Made by a program: the position numbers and the translations under genes. Of a stretch of DNA of 64,000 nt, positions 15,784 through 24,637 are shown piece after piece (positions within the stretch are counted from its first letter, which is position 1; each line of letters starts with the position of its first letter). Location of the stretch: the NCBI RefSeq assembly GCF_000312665.1, contig NZ_HF536772.1, positions 1,142,382-1,206,381 of the forward strand. The letters run 5' to 3'. Source of the stretch: Rhizobium mesoamericanum STM3625 (GTDB lineage: Bacteria; Pseudomonadota; Alphaproteobacteria; Rhizobiales; Rhizobiaceae). The notes beneath the pieces are model-generated. The model did no database searches. It was given only the letters and a program-made list of their open reading frames with translations, and had not been told where the DNA came from.

Positions 15784-16845
15784 ATGCGTCTATCGGCTAC
15801 GCCAGCTTTCTTCCTTGCTTGCCTCGCGTTGTCGAGCTGTACGTCCAGTTTGGCACCGGACAGCCTCGTTGCGGGAGTACCATCGCGGGAGACAACCAGC
15901 TCGGTAGCGCGCCCAAGCGCGCCAGTGCCGGCAACGGCTGTGCCGTCACCCGATGTCGCAGAGACGCCATCGCCAACCGCGCCGCGACAGGAGGAATTGG
16001 CCTGGGCCGGCCCGGTACCCCAGCCGCAGGCCTTCACGCCGCAGCCAGGCGTGGCCGCTGCGCCGATGCCTTTGGAAAGGCCGGCTGCTTCAGTTGCACC
16101 CGCCGTGTTGGCCCCAGCAGCACCTGAAGTTGACGAGGAGCAGCCGACCCGTTCGCGGATCTACAATCATCGCTTCCGCGACGTCAAACCGATCAATTTT
16201 GGCTCCTCGTCGCCCAGAAAGCTCGCCGTCCACGGCGTCGATGTTTCGCGCTGGCAGGGAGACATCGACTGGCAGAAGCTGAGAACGCAGGGCGCGAACT
16301 TCGTCTACATCAAGGCGACCGACGGCGGCGATCACCTCGATCCGATGTTCCGGAAGAACTGGCGGGACGCAAAGCAGGCCGGAATAAAGCGCGGCGCCTA
16401 TCATTTTTTCTACTGGTGCCGCACGGCGGGCGAACAGGCAGACTGGTTCATCCGCAATGTTCCCCGGGAAGCCGGAGCCTTGCCACCGGTTATCGACGTC
16501 GAATGGAATGGCGAGTCAAGCTGCAAGCGGCGAGTCTCGCCCGAGAAGGTTCGCGAGAAGATGCAGGTCTTCATGGACAAGCTTGAACAGCACTATGGTC
16601 AGCGACCGATCATTTACACGGCGCCCGATTTCTACCGTGACAACCTAAAGGGCGCCTTCCTGAACTATCCTTTCTGGCTGCGTTCGGTTGCGGCACACCC
16701 GTCAAAGGTCTATCCCGGACGCCGGTGGGTATTCTGGCAGTATTCGGGCTCAGGCATCTCGCATGGCGTCGATGGACGGATCGACCTGAATGTCTTCCAC
16801 GGCAGCGAAGACGACTGGCACGACTGGGTCGCCAGATCAAACTGA
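15784..16845 (+). CDS. GH25 lysozyme-like lipoprotein
   Basis: A 353-residue glycoside hydrolase family 25 protein (lysozyme/muramidase type). The ATG at 15784 gives a short lipoprotein signal with lipobox LALSSC, so the protein should be lipid-anchored. A proline/alanine-rich linker (about residues 30-110) precedes the catalytic domain, which shows HGVDVSRWQGDIDW, FVYIKATDGGDHLDPMF, GAYHFFYW and PVIDVEWNG, including the DxE-type acid residues. It would cleave peptidoglycan between MurNAc and GlcNAc. It stands alone between genes on both strands; a start further upstream at 15718 (TTG) is not supported because it would bury the signal peptide. Confidence 0.92.
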   Translation: MRLSATPAFFLACLALSSCTSSLAPDSLVAGVPSRETTSSVARPSAPVPATAVPSPDVAETPSPTAPRQEELAWAGPVPQPQAFTPQPGVAAAPMPLERPAASVAPAVLAPAAPEVDEEQPTRSRIYNHRFRDVKPINFGSSSPRKLAVHGVDVSRWQGDIDWQKLRTQGANFVYIKATDGGDHLDPMFRKNWRDAKQAGIKRGAYHFFYWCRTAGEQADWFIRNVPREAGALPPVIDVEWNGESSCKRRVSPEKVREKMQVFMDKLEQHYGQRPIIYTAPDFYRDNLKGAFLNYPFWLRSVAAHPSKVYPGRRWVFWQYSGSGISHGVDGRIDLNVFHGSEDDWHDWVARSN

Positions 16846-16889
16846 GGCGCTGCCGGTCCCGCCCGCGAGAAACGATCGGGAGGTCCGCC

Positions 16890-17465
16890 ATGGCAGAGGT
16901 CGTGCTGTTTCACCACGCGCTTGGATTGACGCAAGGCCTTATCGCCCTTGCTGAAGACCTGCGGGCCGCAGGGCATGTCGTCCATGTGCCTGACGTGTTT
17001 GCCGGCCAGGTGTTCGACACTCTGGGCCAGGGTGTCCGGCATGCTCAGGAGATTGGGTTCGGCGAGATCATCCAACGCGGAGTCCGCGCCGTGGATGGGC
17101 TTGCGAGTGAGCTCGTCTATGTCGGTCTTTCCCTGGGAGTTCTACCAGCACAGTATTTGGCTCAGACACGCGCCGGTGCGCGGGGCGCGGTCTTTCTTCA
17201 CGCCTGCTTGCCGCGTTCGCAGTTCGGCCCGGCCTGGCCAAAGGACCTACCCGCCCAGATCCATGCGATGGACGCCGACCCGTACTTCGTTGGAGACGGT
17301 GACATCGAGGCGGCGAAGGCGCTGGTTGCCGAGTCGGCTGACGTCAGGCTTTTCCTCTATCCGGGCGATGCGCACCTTTTTTCCGACCGGTCGCTCGCGG
17401 CTTTTGATCCAGCCGCGGCAGCTGTTCTTGAACGGCGATTGCTCGATTTTCTCGCCAGTAGATAG
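16890..17465 (+). CDS. Dienelactone hydrolase family protein
   Basis: A 191-residue alpha/beta hydrolase of the dienelactone hydrolase family. It starts at ATG 16890 with CGGGAGG just before it. The oxyanion segment FHHALGLTQG, the nucleophile elbow GLSLG (Ser where classical dienelactone hydrolase has Cys), an Asp region DADPYFVGDGD and the catalytic His in PGDAHLFSDRS are all present. It lies 44 bases after the GH25 gene on the same strand, but no functional link is evident. The substrate is unknown. Confidence 0.88.
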   Translation: MAEVVLFHHALGLTQGLIALAEDLRAAGHVVHVPDVFAGQVFDTLGQGVRHAQEIGFGEIIQRGVRAVDGLASELVYVGLSLGVLPAQYLAQTRAGARGAVFLHACLPRSQFGPAWPKDLPAQIHAMDADPYFVGDGDIEAAKALVAESADVRLFLYPGDAHLFSDRSLAAFDPAAAAVLERRLLDFLASR

Positions 17466-17498
17466 CGGTTCGACCCCGTCATCGTGGTAAGCTGCGCC

Positions 17499-17951
17499 TC
17501 AGTTCAAATAGACGATCGAGGCATTGAGCAAGGTCGCGAAGCCAACCCAGGCTGCATAAGGCACGAAAAGCAGTGCGGCGGTCCGATCCGAATTCCAGCG
17601 ATTTGCAGAAAAGGCGAGGATCAGTGCCAGCAACAGGACGATGATGACCAACGAGGCCGACAACATGCGCAAGCCGAAGAAGAATGGTAACCATAGAAAA
17701 TTGAACACCATCTGCCAGGCCCAGATAAGCATGCCGACCGAAAGGTGCCCACGCAACCACGTTCGCGCGCCCGCGATACCTATCAAAGCGTAGAGTGCGA
17801 GCCAGACAGGCCCGAATATCCAATCAGGCGGATTGAACGGCGGCTTGGTGAGAGATTGGTACCATTCCGCCGGTAGATTGTTGACACCGATAGCGAGCCC
17901 CCCGCCCAGCGCGACGGCGATGAAGACGACGTAGGTCAGGGCTTTGCTCAT
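17499..17951 (-). CDS. tspO: TspO/MBR family membrane protein
   Basis: A 150-residue protein with five membrane segments and the family motifs: NNLPAEWYQSLTKPPFNPPDWIFGPVW-type block at about residues 24-50, LWLPFFFGLR and the C-terminal YAAWVGFATLLN. TspO proteins bind porphyrins and cholesterol-like ligands in the outer or cell membrane, and in alphaproteobacteria modulate tetrapyrrole and stress responses. Its closeness to the iron/haem-type operon downstream on the same strand (starting at 18013) may be meaningful, though the two lie in the order operon then tspO, about 60 bases apart. Confidence 0.94.
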   Translation of the reverse strand: MSKALTYVVFIAVALGGGLAIGVNNLPAEWYQSLTKPPFNPPDWIFGPVWLALYALIGIAGARTWLRGHLSVGMLIWAWQMVFNFLWLPFFFGLRMLSASLVIIVLLLALILAFSANRWNSDRTAALLFVPYAAWVGFATLLNASIVYLN

Positions 17952-18012
17952 CCGCTGGAGATAGGGCAGCGGCCCCCTCCAACCAGATTGCTAGCGATGT
18001 TTTGCGCACAAT

Positions 18013-19101
18013 TCAGATGGCCGCAATGCGCACGATATGCTGGTCCCAGGCAACGTCGCTTTGCGTCGACAAAAAATCGCCTTGATAGGACGACACGGCA
18101 AAACCGGACGTGGCTGCTGCAATCCCCGCAGCGTCAGGGATGATCTCTTCGCGGAGCACTCGGCCGGTCCTCGCGTCGATCATCACGGAGGCGCCGCCCT
18201 TGGGCGAGGTGACGCCGACCAATCCTTCGGCGCGATTGACCGCGATCGCGCCGACATAGTTGGCAAGCCGGCGTGTCGTCTCTACCGGCAGATCGATGAA
18301 ACGCAGGTCTTCTCCTTTCGCGAAGGAGCCGACGAGCGGCGGCAGATCGTTGCGGTGCCCTTCATATTGACAGGCAAACCAGATGCGGCCGCTCGCATCG
18401 ACATCGACGTGTCGGGTGGAGAGTTGTGCCCATTGCGATGGCAGAGAGTGCTTTTCGATCAGCGATCCCGTTGCCGTGTCGATCAGGGTCAGCGACGGCT
18501 GCATATTGGATAGATTGAGCTTCGTGCGGCCGAAATCTGGATGCGTTTCAATGCCGCCATTGGCAACGATCAGCATGCGCCCGTTGTCGGATACCCTCAT
18601 GTCATGCGGACCCACACCGTAGGTCTCGAACTCGGCGATCCGCTCAAAGCGGCTCGTCGCGTCGTAAAGGCCGATCACGCCGCGATTGGCTTCGAATGCG
18701 TTCTCGCTGGCATAGAGGAGGCGGCCGTCCGGCGAAAAGGCGCCATGGCCATAGAAGTGGCGTCCCTCGGCGGCGACAATGGTGATGGGCTCCCTCTTGC
18801 CTCGAGGATCGAAGATCATTGCATAGAGGCCGGGGCGACGAGCAAATGCGACCGTTCTTCCCGTCTTTTGGCTGAAGGCCATGCCATGCGCTCGCGCCGG
18901 AAGCGCGACTTGATCAACGATTTCGCCGCGCTCCGAGACCGTGGCAATGGCATAGGTTCCGTTTGCCGTTCGCATACCAGACGCGTAGACGGCATCCGCC
19001 CGCTCCAGCGCCATAAGCGCTCGCGGTTGAAGCGCGGCTAGGAAGGTCAGCCCAGCGGCTTTCACGAAACTGCGCCGGTCGATCGCCGGACTGGTCCACA
19101 T
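18013..19101 (-). CDS. DUF1513 domain protein with Tat-like signal
   Basis: A 362-residue protein whose N-terminus contains DRRSFVKAAG, a twin-arginine-like motif, followed by a hydrophobic stretch, so export by the Tat system is likely. The body is a predicted beta-propeller of the DUF1513 family (GAFSPDGRLLYASENAFE, GVGPHDMRVS, TRHVDVDASGRIWFACQYEG). It is the fourth gene of the imelysin operon and starts only four bases after the second imelysin stop. In related genomes this combination is linked to iron; the exact role of this member is unknown. Confidence 0.85.
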   Translation of the reverse strand: MWTSPAIDRRSFVKAAGLTFLAALQPRALMALERADAVYASGMRTANGTYAIATVSERGEIVDQVALPARAHGMAFSQKTGRTVAFARRPGLYAMIFDPRGKREPITIVAAEGRHFYGHGAFSPDGRLLYASENAFEANRGVIGLYDATSRFERIAEFETYGVGPHDMRVSDNGRMLIVANGGIETHPDFGRTKLNLSNMQPSLTLIDTATGSLIEKHSLPSQWAQLSTRHVDVDASGRIWFACQYEGHRNDLPPLVGSFAKGEDLRFIDLPVETTRRLANYVGAIAVNRAEGLVGVTSPKGGASVMIDARTGRVLREEIIPDAAGIAAATSGFAVSSYQGDFLSTQSDVAWDQHIVRIAAI

Positions 19102-19105
19102 GGCT

Positions 19106-20203
19106 TCAATCGCCGTCGGAGAAGGAGAAGCCGGCCGACAGGCCGATCGCCGAGCCGTAGTCGTCGCTGACCTTCCTGATCAGTTCGCGCGTGCTGACAA
19201 GAAGCGCATCGAGCTTTTCTTTCTCGGCGGCGCTTGTCGCGGCTTCGATATCCGGGTTGAGCTTCGGCACCGTTTCCAGCAGCGACTTGAAGCTGGCATC
19301 GATCGCATCGGCGACCGGCTTCTTGTCGGCAGGCAGAAGTTCAGCCATGCCGGCTTTTTGCCAGAGTGTCCGCAATCCCTCAAGGTTCGCCGCCATCGAC
19401 TTCCACGTGTTCTTTGAACGCCAGTAGATCGCCATGTGCGGACGCGGCGTGGTGTCCTTGCCCTTGTAAAACTGCTCGAGCCGCTGATCGCGGACAGTCT
19501 CCGCGCCGTGGACGAGGATCCCAAGCAATGCGGTCACCGCCTCCTTGTTGTCCATAAAGTCTGCGCTCTGTGGGCCGGGATGCTTCCAACTTGCCTGCAC
19601 ACCGTCAGGCTTTTCCCAAGCTGCGACGACCTCGCCGGCCTCGCGCTGGATATTGCCCGCGACGGCCGCGCCATAGAGGCACCGGAAGCTGTTCTTCTGC
19701 GTGGTCAGATCTTCGGCGCCGGTACCGTAGAGCACGTATTCAAGCGCGGTTAGTCCCTGCACTGCCACGCTTTTTCCGGCTATCGCGTCGACCGTCGTAT
19801 CCTTCGGATCGGCCTTGGCGATCAACGCCTGAACTTGCTTCAGACCGACACCCTTGCGATCGGGGTAAAACAGGATGTGCTCGAAAAGATTGTCCTGGAT
19901 AGCCGGCCCTGCCTGAACGATTTCGATAACCGACCAATAGCGGATCGTGTCATCGAAAGCCGACCTCGCCTTATCGAGCTTCTGCTGGGTCGCGTCGTCG
20001 CAGAGATCCTTCATCGCCGCCGTCAGGCGCGCTGCCGATTGCTGGGCATTGCGATAGCCGGGGCGGATCACCTCATCGACTGCCCGCTCCATCACCGCTG
20101 ATACTGCCTCGTCGTTCAAGCCGGCTTGCGGTGCAGGGATTTGTGCGGCAGCGGAGGTGGCAAGGGCAAGGGAAAGAAGAAGAGGTTGCCAAAGGCGCAT
20201 CAA
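19106..20203 (-). CDS. Imelysin family periplasmic protein (second copy)
   Basis: A 365-residue M75-family imelysin-like protein with an N-terminal signal peptide (MMRLWQPLLLSLALATSAAAQ). Imelysins are helical periplasmic proteins implicated in iron uptake. The usual GxHxxE metal motif is altered: the equivalent segment reads VQGLTALEYVLYG, with Leu-Thr-Ala-Leu-Glu and no histidine. The start overlaps the end of the di-haem oxidoreductase gene by four bases. It differs clearly from the first imelysin of the operon, so it is a diverged partner rather than a recent duplicate. Confidence 0.9.
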   Translation of the reverse strand: MMRLWQPLLLSLALATSAAAQIPAPQAGLNDEAVSAVMERAVDEVIRPGYRNAQQSAARLTAAMKDLCDDATQQKLDKARSAFDDTIRYWSVIEIVQAGPAIQDNLFEHILFYPDRKGVGLKQVQALIAKADPKDTTVDAIAGKSVAVQGLTALEYVLYGTGAEDLTTQKNSFRCLYGAAVAGNIQREAGEVVAAWEKPDGVQASWKHPGPQSADFMDNKEAVTALLGILVHGAETVRDQRLEQFYKGKDTTPRPHMAIYWRSKNTWKSMAANLEGLRTLWQKAGMAELLPADKKPVADAIDASFKSLLETVPKLNPDIEAATSAAEKEKLDALLVSTRELIRKVSDDYGSAIGLSAGFSFSDGD

Positions 20204-21738
20204 AGGGACTCCAGGAATGTAATCAGTGCCCGCCGGTCATCCTTCGGCAGGGATGCGAAAGCGTCACGCGCCTTTTGCGCCTCGCCGCCATGCCAGAGAA
20301 TCGCTTCGGTGAGATTTCTGGCGCGGCCGTCGTGGAGGAAAAAGCTGTGCCCGCTGACAGTCTGGGTCAGACCTATACCCCATAGCGGCGGCGTGCGCCA
20401 TTCACGTCCGTTCGCGCTGCCGACTTGTTGTCCATCCGCAAGACCCTCGCCCATGTCGTGCAGCAGCAAGTCGGAATATGGCCAGATCAGTTGGAAGGAT
20501 CGGACCTTGTCGGCCCCGTCCTTGTGGGTGACGAACTTCGGCACGTGGCAGGAAATGCAGCCGCTTTCATAGAAGATCCTCTTACCCTGCAGGGTCTCTG
20601 GGAAGCTTGCTTTTCGCCGGGCAGGGACGGCGAGGTTGGCGGAATAGAAGGTAACGAGGTCGAGGATCGGCCCGGGCGCCTCCTCCTTGCCAAGCCCTTC
20701 CTGCACACCGCTCGGCATCTCCCGGCATTTCGCTTCGGCCTTTGTGCAATCGCCATAGGGGTCTGGTCGGTCCGCCGTCGAAATACCGATATCGTTGGAG
20801 AAGGCATCCGCGCTCTGGTCGCGCACACTTGCATTCTGCGCCTTCCAGCCGAAGCGACCGAGCGCAATCTTGCCGGTGCGGTGGTCGCGCACGATTGCGG
20901 GCTTGCCGTGGATGCCGTCCCCATCAGCATCTTCCGGATCGGCGTGAGCCAGGATGTCGGCCTCTGGAACCGCCTCAATCAGACCGAGGCCGATCATCGC
21001 GGGTGCCACACGCGGCGAGATCGTTGTTGCCGGGTCGAGCGGCCCATAACCAAGGTCGACAACCTCGTATGTCGGGCGGCGCAGTGAGACCGTCTCTCCG
21101 TCGCCAAGCGCCACAGGCTCCTCGGCGTAGCGGATCGCCATCTTGCCTTCGGAGGGAAGGCCTGGAACCGCAAGATCCTGCAATTGGCGGCCATAGATCC
21201 GGTCTGGGAAGTTTATGATCTCAGCGTTGGCGACCGCGTGCTGCTCGTCAGGCGTTATTGCCGGGCGCGCGAGGCGCAGGAACATCGAGGTGGCGCTGAC
21301 ACCCCCTTCCGGCGGCTTCCCACGGCCGTCGTTCAAGTGGCAGCTCATGCAGGAACGGGCATTGAAGAGCGGCCCCAGGCCATCCGAGGCCCGTGTCGAG
21401 GACGGAGCGGAGACCCAAAGCTTCTTGAATAGCGCATTTCCGAGCCGGAACGGCTGCTCTTCATCAAAGGGAATTGTCGCCGAGATGTGCGAAAAGGAGT
21501 TTTCGGTGACCGGCTCGATGGACGTCGCGCTACCCGCCTGCATCGCTTCGTATTGCTCGGCCTTGGAAAAATCGGTGGTCGGTCGCGTCACATCGGCGAC
21601 GCGTCTCATATCCGAGTTGGAAAGGTCGGTTCGCTGTGTCGGAAGATCGAAACCGGAGGCCAGAGCGACAGAAAATCCGGCAATCGCGGCGCAGAATGCT
21701 GCGCTACTGAGAAGGTGACAGACCGGTCTGGGAGGCAT
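20200..21738 (-). CDS. Di-haem oxidoreductase (DUF1111, thiol oxidoreductase-like)
   Basis: A 512-residue exported protein with an N-terminal hydrophobic signal and two CxxCH haem sites: CMSCH at 130-134 and CISCH near 397. The C-terminal TPPLWGIGLTQTVSGHSFFLHDGRARNLTEAI segment is typical of the bacterial di-haem peroxidase/oxidoreductase group. It probably acts in the periplasm as an electron-transfer or oxidase partner of the imelysins encoded on both sides, for example in iron redox changes during uptake. It is translationally coupled to the following imelysin by a four-base overlap. Confidence 0.92.
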   Translation of the reverse strand: MPPRPVCHLLSSAAFCAAIAGFSVALASGFDLPTQRTDLSNSDMRRVADVTRPTTDFSKAEQYEAMQAGSATSIEPVTENSFSHISATIPFDEEQPFRLGNALFKKLWVSAPSSTRASDGLGPLFNARSCMSCHLNDGRGKPPEGGVSATSMFLRLARPAITPDEQHAVANAEIINFPDRIYGRQLQDLAVPGLPSEGKMAIRYAEEPVALGDGETVSLRRPTYEVVDLGYGPLDPATTISPRVAPAMIGLGLIEAVPEADILAHADPEDADGDGIHGKPAIVRDHRTGKIALGRFGWKAQNASVRDQSADAFSNDIGISTADRPDPYGDCTKAEAKCREMPSGVQEGLGKEEAPGPILDLVTFYSANLAVPARRKASFPETLQGKRIFYESGCISCHVPKFVTHKDGADKVRSFQLIWPYSDLLLHDMGEGLADGQQVGSANGREWRTPPLWGIGLTQTVSGHSFFLHDGRARNLTEAILWHGGEAQKARDAFASLPKDDRRALITFLESL

Positions 21739-21747
21739 GCTGGATTC

Positions 21748-21774
21748 GGGCCGCTCCGTTGAAGGAAGCGGCCC
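21748..21774. other. Intercistronic hairpin between the first imelysin and the di-haem gene
   Basis: GGGCCGCT and AGCGGCCC form an eight-base stem around an 11-base loop. In the direction of the operon (minus strand) it is not followed by a T run, so it looks like an mRNA-stabilising or processing hairpin after the first cistron rather than a terminator. It may let imelysin mRNA accumulate above the rest. Confidence 0.55.
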
Positions 21775-21784
21775 GCCTTTTCAC

Positions 21785-23065
21785 TTATTGGAAGACGGCG
21801 CTAGGATTATCTAAGCTGTCGGAACCTTCAAGCTTCACCGTGCCGAGATCGAGTGCGGCAATAACACGCTGCACGGTCTTGGTCTGGTCGATGAGGCCAT
21901 CAATGGCAGCCTGAACGACGGCATTGCCCTTCTTGTTGCCTTCGCCGATCATCTGGTCGTACTTCTCGACATTCTGACCGCGCTTCGCCATGACTTGCAT
22001 CGCGTCGAGCGTCTTCTTCAGCTTCGCCTGCATTTCCTTGTCTAGCTTCTTGTCCTTGGCTGCGACGAGATCATGCAGCGACGGACCCGTCATTTTCGTG
22101 CCGTCGACGCGGGTATAATCGCCGCTATAAGCAGCAGCGATGCCGATCGCGTCGTTGAGGTGCGAGTTGTAGGTGTTGTCGGAGAAGCAATCATGCTCTT
22201 CTTCCGGATCATGCAGCAGCAGGCCGAGCTTCATGCGTTCGCCTGCCAGTTCGCCGTAGGAGAGCGAGCCCATGCCGGTCAAGATGGCCACGAGACCAGC
22301 CTTTGCATCGGCTTCGACGTGCTTGGTGGCTTCGCCATCGGGAGCCCAGTTGCTGGTCATTTCCTGAAGGTCGGAAACCAGCAGCGTCGAAGCAGACTTC
22401 AAATACTCGGCCCGGCGATCGCAATTGCCGTGCGTGCAATTCTTCAGGTCGTAGTCGGTGGCGGGACGATTGCCGGCACCGGGACCGGTACCGTTCAGAT
22501 CCTGGCCCCAGAGCAGGAATTCGATGGCATGATAGCCTGTCGCGACGTTAGCTTCGACGCCGCCGGCTTCAGCCAGCGTGCCGGAGAGGAATTCGGGCGT
22601 CAGCTTGGACGCGTCGACATCCTTGCCGTCGATCTTGATCGTTTTGTTGGCGATGACATTGGCGACGTAGAGCGAGTTTTCGTCGCTCTCGGTGCCGTAG
22701 GACGGATCGACGTAATCAATCAGGCCCTCGTCGAGCGGCCAGGCATTGACCTTGCCTTCCCAATCGTCGACGATCGGGTTGCCGAACCGGTAAACTTCCG
22801 TCTGCTGGTAAGGCACCCGTGCCTTGATCCACGCAGCGCGAGCCGCTTTCAGCGTCTCATCGGTCGGGTTTTCGAGCAGGGCGTCGATGGCTGCGTCGAG
22901 AGCCTTGGCCGTTGTCAGCGAGTCTTCGTACTTCGCATGCGCAACATCGGTGTAATGCTTGACGACTGCGGCAGCATCCGGTGCCGCGCAGGCGGGCATG
23001 GCGAGCAGAGCGGTTGGGGCCACCGTCAGCGCCACGGCTGCGCAGAAATTCTTGTTGAGTTTCAT
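21785..23065 (-). CDS. Imelysin family iron-regulated protein (IrpA-like)
   Basis: A 426-residue periplasmic imelysin with signal peptide (MKLNKNFCAAVALTVAPTAL then LAMPACA) and the intact GxHxxE-type motif in TGYHAIEFLLWGQDL. Imelysin/IrpA proteins are helical, periplasmic or outer-membrane associated and are induced by iron limitation; their role in iron capture is accepted but the mechanism is not settled. This is the first gene of the operon imelysin, di-haem oxidoreductase, imelysin, DUF1513. An Irr-like box lies about 85 bases upstream. Confidence 0.92.
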   Translation of the reverse strand: MKLNKNFCAAVALTVAPTALLAMPACAAPDAAAVVKHYTDVAHAKYEDSLTTAKALDAAIDALLENPTDETLKAARAAWIKARVPYQQTEVYRFGNPIVDDWEGKVNAWPLDEGLIDYVDPSYGTESDENSLYVANVIANKTIKIDGKDVDASKLTPEFLSGTLAEAGGVEANVATGYHAIEFLLWGQDLNGTGPGAGNRPATDYDLKNCTHGNCDRRAEYLKSASTLLVSDLQEMTSNWAPDGEATKHVEADAKAGLVAILTGMGSLSYGELAGERMKLGLLLHDPEEEHDCFSDNTYNSHLNDAIGIAAAYSGDYTRVDGTKMTGPSLHDLVAAKDKKLDKEMQAKLKKTLDAMQVMAKRGQNVEKYDQMIGEGNKKGNAVVQAAIDGLIDQTKTVQRVIAALDLGTVKLEGSDSLDNPSAVFQ

Positions 23066-23147
23066 GATCCTCTCCTGTGCGGAGCTCCGTCTGAGATCCG
23101 GCGGAAAATCTCTTCGCGCAAAAGTAAACTTGTGTCAAACACTCTAG

Positions 23148-23164
23148 TTTGGAATGATTTTAAG
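23148..23164. promoter_or_regulatory. Candidate ICE box (Irr site) for the imelysin operon
   Basis: TTTGGAATGATTTTAAG resembles the rhizobial iron-control element TTTAGAA-N3-TTCTAAA, with three mismatches in the fourteen defined positions, and lies about 83 bases before the imelysin start codon, between it and rsmB. Irr or another iron regulator is expected to control this type of operon in rhizobia. The match is by eye only. Confidence 0.5.
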
Positions 23165-23194
23165 AGTTCTCGCCGCCATTGCCTTAGCGAATGC

Positions 23195-24484
23195 TCAGCC
23201 CTTCCTCTGCATGCGACAGAAGAAGAAGCCGTCCGTATCGGTGGAAGCGGGTGTCAGCGTGATCGTCTTGCCGTCGGAGGAACGAGGGCGTGGGCTGTCC
23301 TTTCCGAAGAGACCATCCCAGGCAGGCAGGGCGCCGACAATCTCGTAGTCGGCATTTTCGGTGGTGAAGCGCCGGACCTGTTCCTCATTTTCCTGCGGAA
23401 GCACCGAGCAGGTGACATAGATCAATTCCCCGCCCGGTCGTACAAAGGCGCTCGCCTGCCTGAGCGCATCCTGCTGCTGAGCGGTGCGCTCGTCCAGATT
23501 CTTTGCGGTCAGCCGCCATTTTGTATCAGGCCGCCGCCGCCAGGTTCCGGTTCCCGTGCAAGGCGCGTCGACGAGCACCTTGTCGCAGCGGCCGCTGAGG
23601 CCGTTCAGAGCCTTCGCGTCGTCATGGACCTGCACATTGCGGGTTCCGGCACGCTTCAAGCGCTCGATGATCGGGGCGAGACGTTTGCGATCCGCGTCGA
23701 AGGCGTGGACCTGACCTTTGTTATGCATGGCCGCCGACATGGCGAGCGTCTTGCCTCCACCGCCCGCGCAATAGTCGAGCACCTGTTCGCCGTCCTTTGG
23801 GAGCACGAGATCGGCGACGATCTGCGATCCCTCGTCCTGTACTTCGAACCAGCCTTTATGGAACGAAAGTTCAGCTGTCACGTTTGGAAGCCTTGAGGCG
23901 CCTTCGCCGGCAGGAATCCGGATGCCATAACGGGCGATCGCGGCCTCTTGTGCGCCGGCTCTCTCAAGCGCCTTGACCGTCTTGTCGCGCGTGGCCTTGA
24001 GGATGTTGGCGCGCAGATCGAGTGTAGGACGCCCGGCAAGGGCATGTGCCTCGGCAAGCCAGCTGTCGCCGAAGGCACTTTCAAAGGAGGATTGGACCCA
24101 CTCGGGGATGTCGCCCTGAATATGAGCCGGAGCGTCGGCCAGGTGACGGCTGCTGAACGCGGAGAGTTGCGCTTCCGAGAGCGGGACAGGTGCGAACTTG
24201 TCGTCGGAAAGCTCGGCGGCGAGCGTGTCTGGTGTGAAGCCCCATTGCCGGAACATCACAGCGTAAGCGATGGAGGAAGCGCTGTCGTCGTCCATCAGCC
24301 AAGTGTGAGACAGTCGCATGCGCAGCGCGTCGTAAACGATGTTGCCGATCGCGGCGCGGTCGCCTGAACCGGCAAACCGATGTGCGAGGCCCCAGTCCTT
24401 CAGTGCATCGGCGACAGGCCGTCTGCGGGTATCGATATCTGCAAGAACCGAAATCGCCCCTTCGAGCCGTCCGCCCAACCGCAT
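23195..24484 (-). CDS. rsmB: RsmB-family 16S rRNA (cytosine-C5) methyltransferase
   Basis: A 429-residue protein with an N-terminal NusB-like RNA-binding domain (about 1-150) and a C-terminal SAM-dependent methyltransferase domain. The SAM site reads VLDYCAGGGGKTLAM, the motif IV cysteine VDAPCTGTGTWRRRPD and the motif VI cysteine YVTCSVLPQENEEQ, the two-cysteine arrangement of m5C RNA methyltransferases. It methylates a cytosine of 16S rRNA during ribosome maturation. Rhizobial members are often called RsmB or Fmu-like; whether the target is exactly C967 is not shown here. Confidence 0.9.
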   Translation of the reverse strand: MRLGGRLEGAISVLADIDTRRRPVADALKDWGLAHRFAGSGDRAAIGNIVYDALRMRLSHTWLMDDDSASSIAYAVMFRQWGFTPDTLAAELSDDKFAPVPLSEAQLSAFSSRHLADAPAHIQGDIPEWVQSSFESAFGDSWLAEAHALAGRPTLDLRANILKATRDKTVKALERAGAQEAAIARYGIRIPAGEGASRLPNVTAELSFHKGWFEVQDEGSQIVADLVLPKDGEQVLDYCAGGGGKTLAMSAAMHNKGQVHAFDADRKRLAPIIERLKRAGTRNVQVHDDAKALNGLSGRCDKVLVDAPCTGTGTWRRRPDTKWRLTAKNLDERTAQQQDALRQASAFVRPGGELIYVTCSVLPQENEEQVRRFTTENADYEIVGALPAWDGLFGKDSPRPRSSDGKTITLTPASTDTDGFFFCRMQRKG

Positions 24485-24637
24485 TCAAACAGCTCCCATC
24501 GCTTGGATCAAAATACCGGGCTTGTGAACAATCCGCAGGAAGCGCGACAGAGGCAGCGGATGGTACACAAGTCTGAACCGCGTCGTAAACGCGATTGGCG
24601 GCAAGAGCAAGCGACCCATTCGAGTACGGGAGAACGC

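Noticed and set aside
22073..23896. 607-codon plus-strand open frame
   Set aside because: Spans the reverse complement of two real genes (imelysin and rsmB) and their intergenic region; composition and lack of motifs mark it as a shadow.
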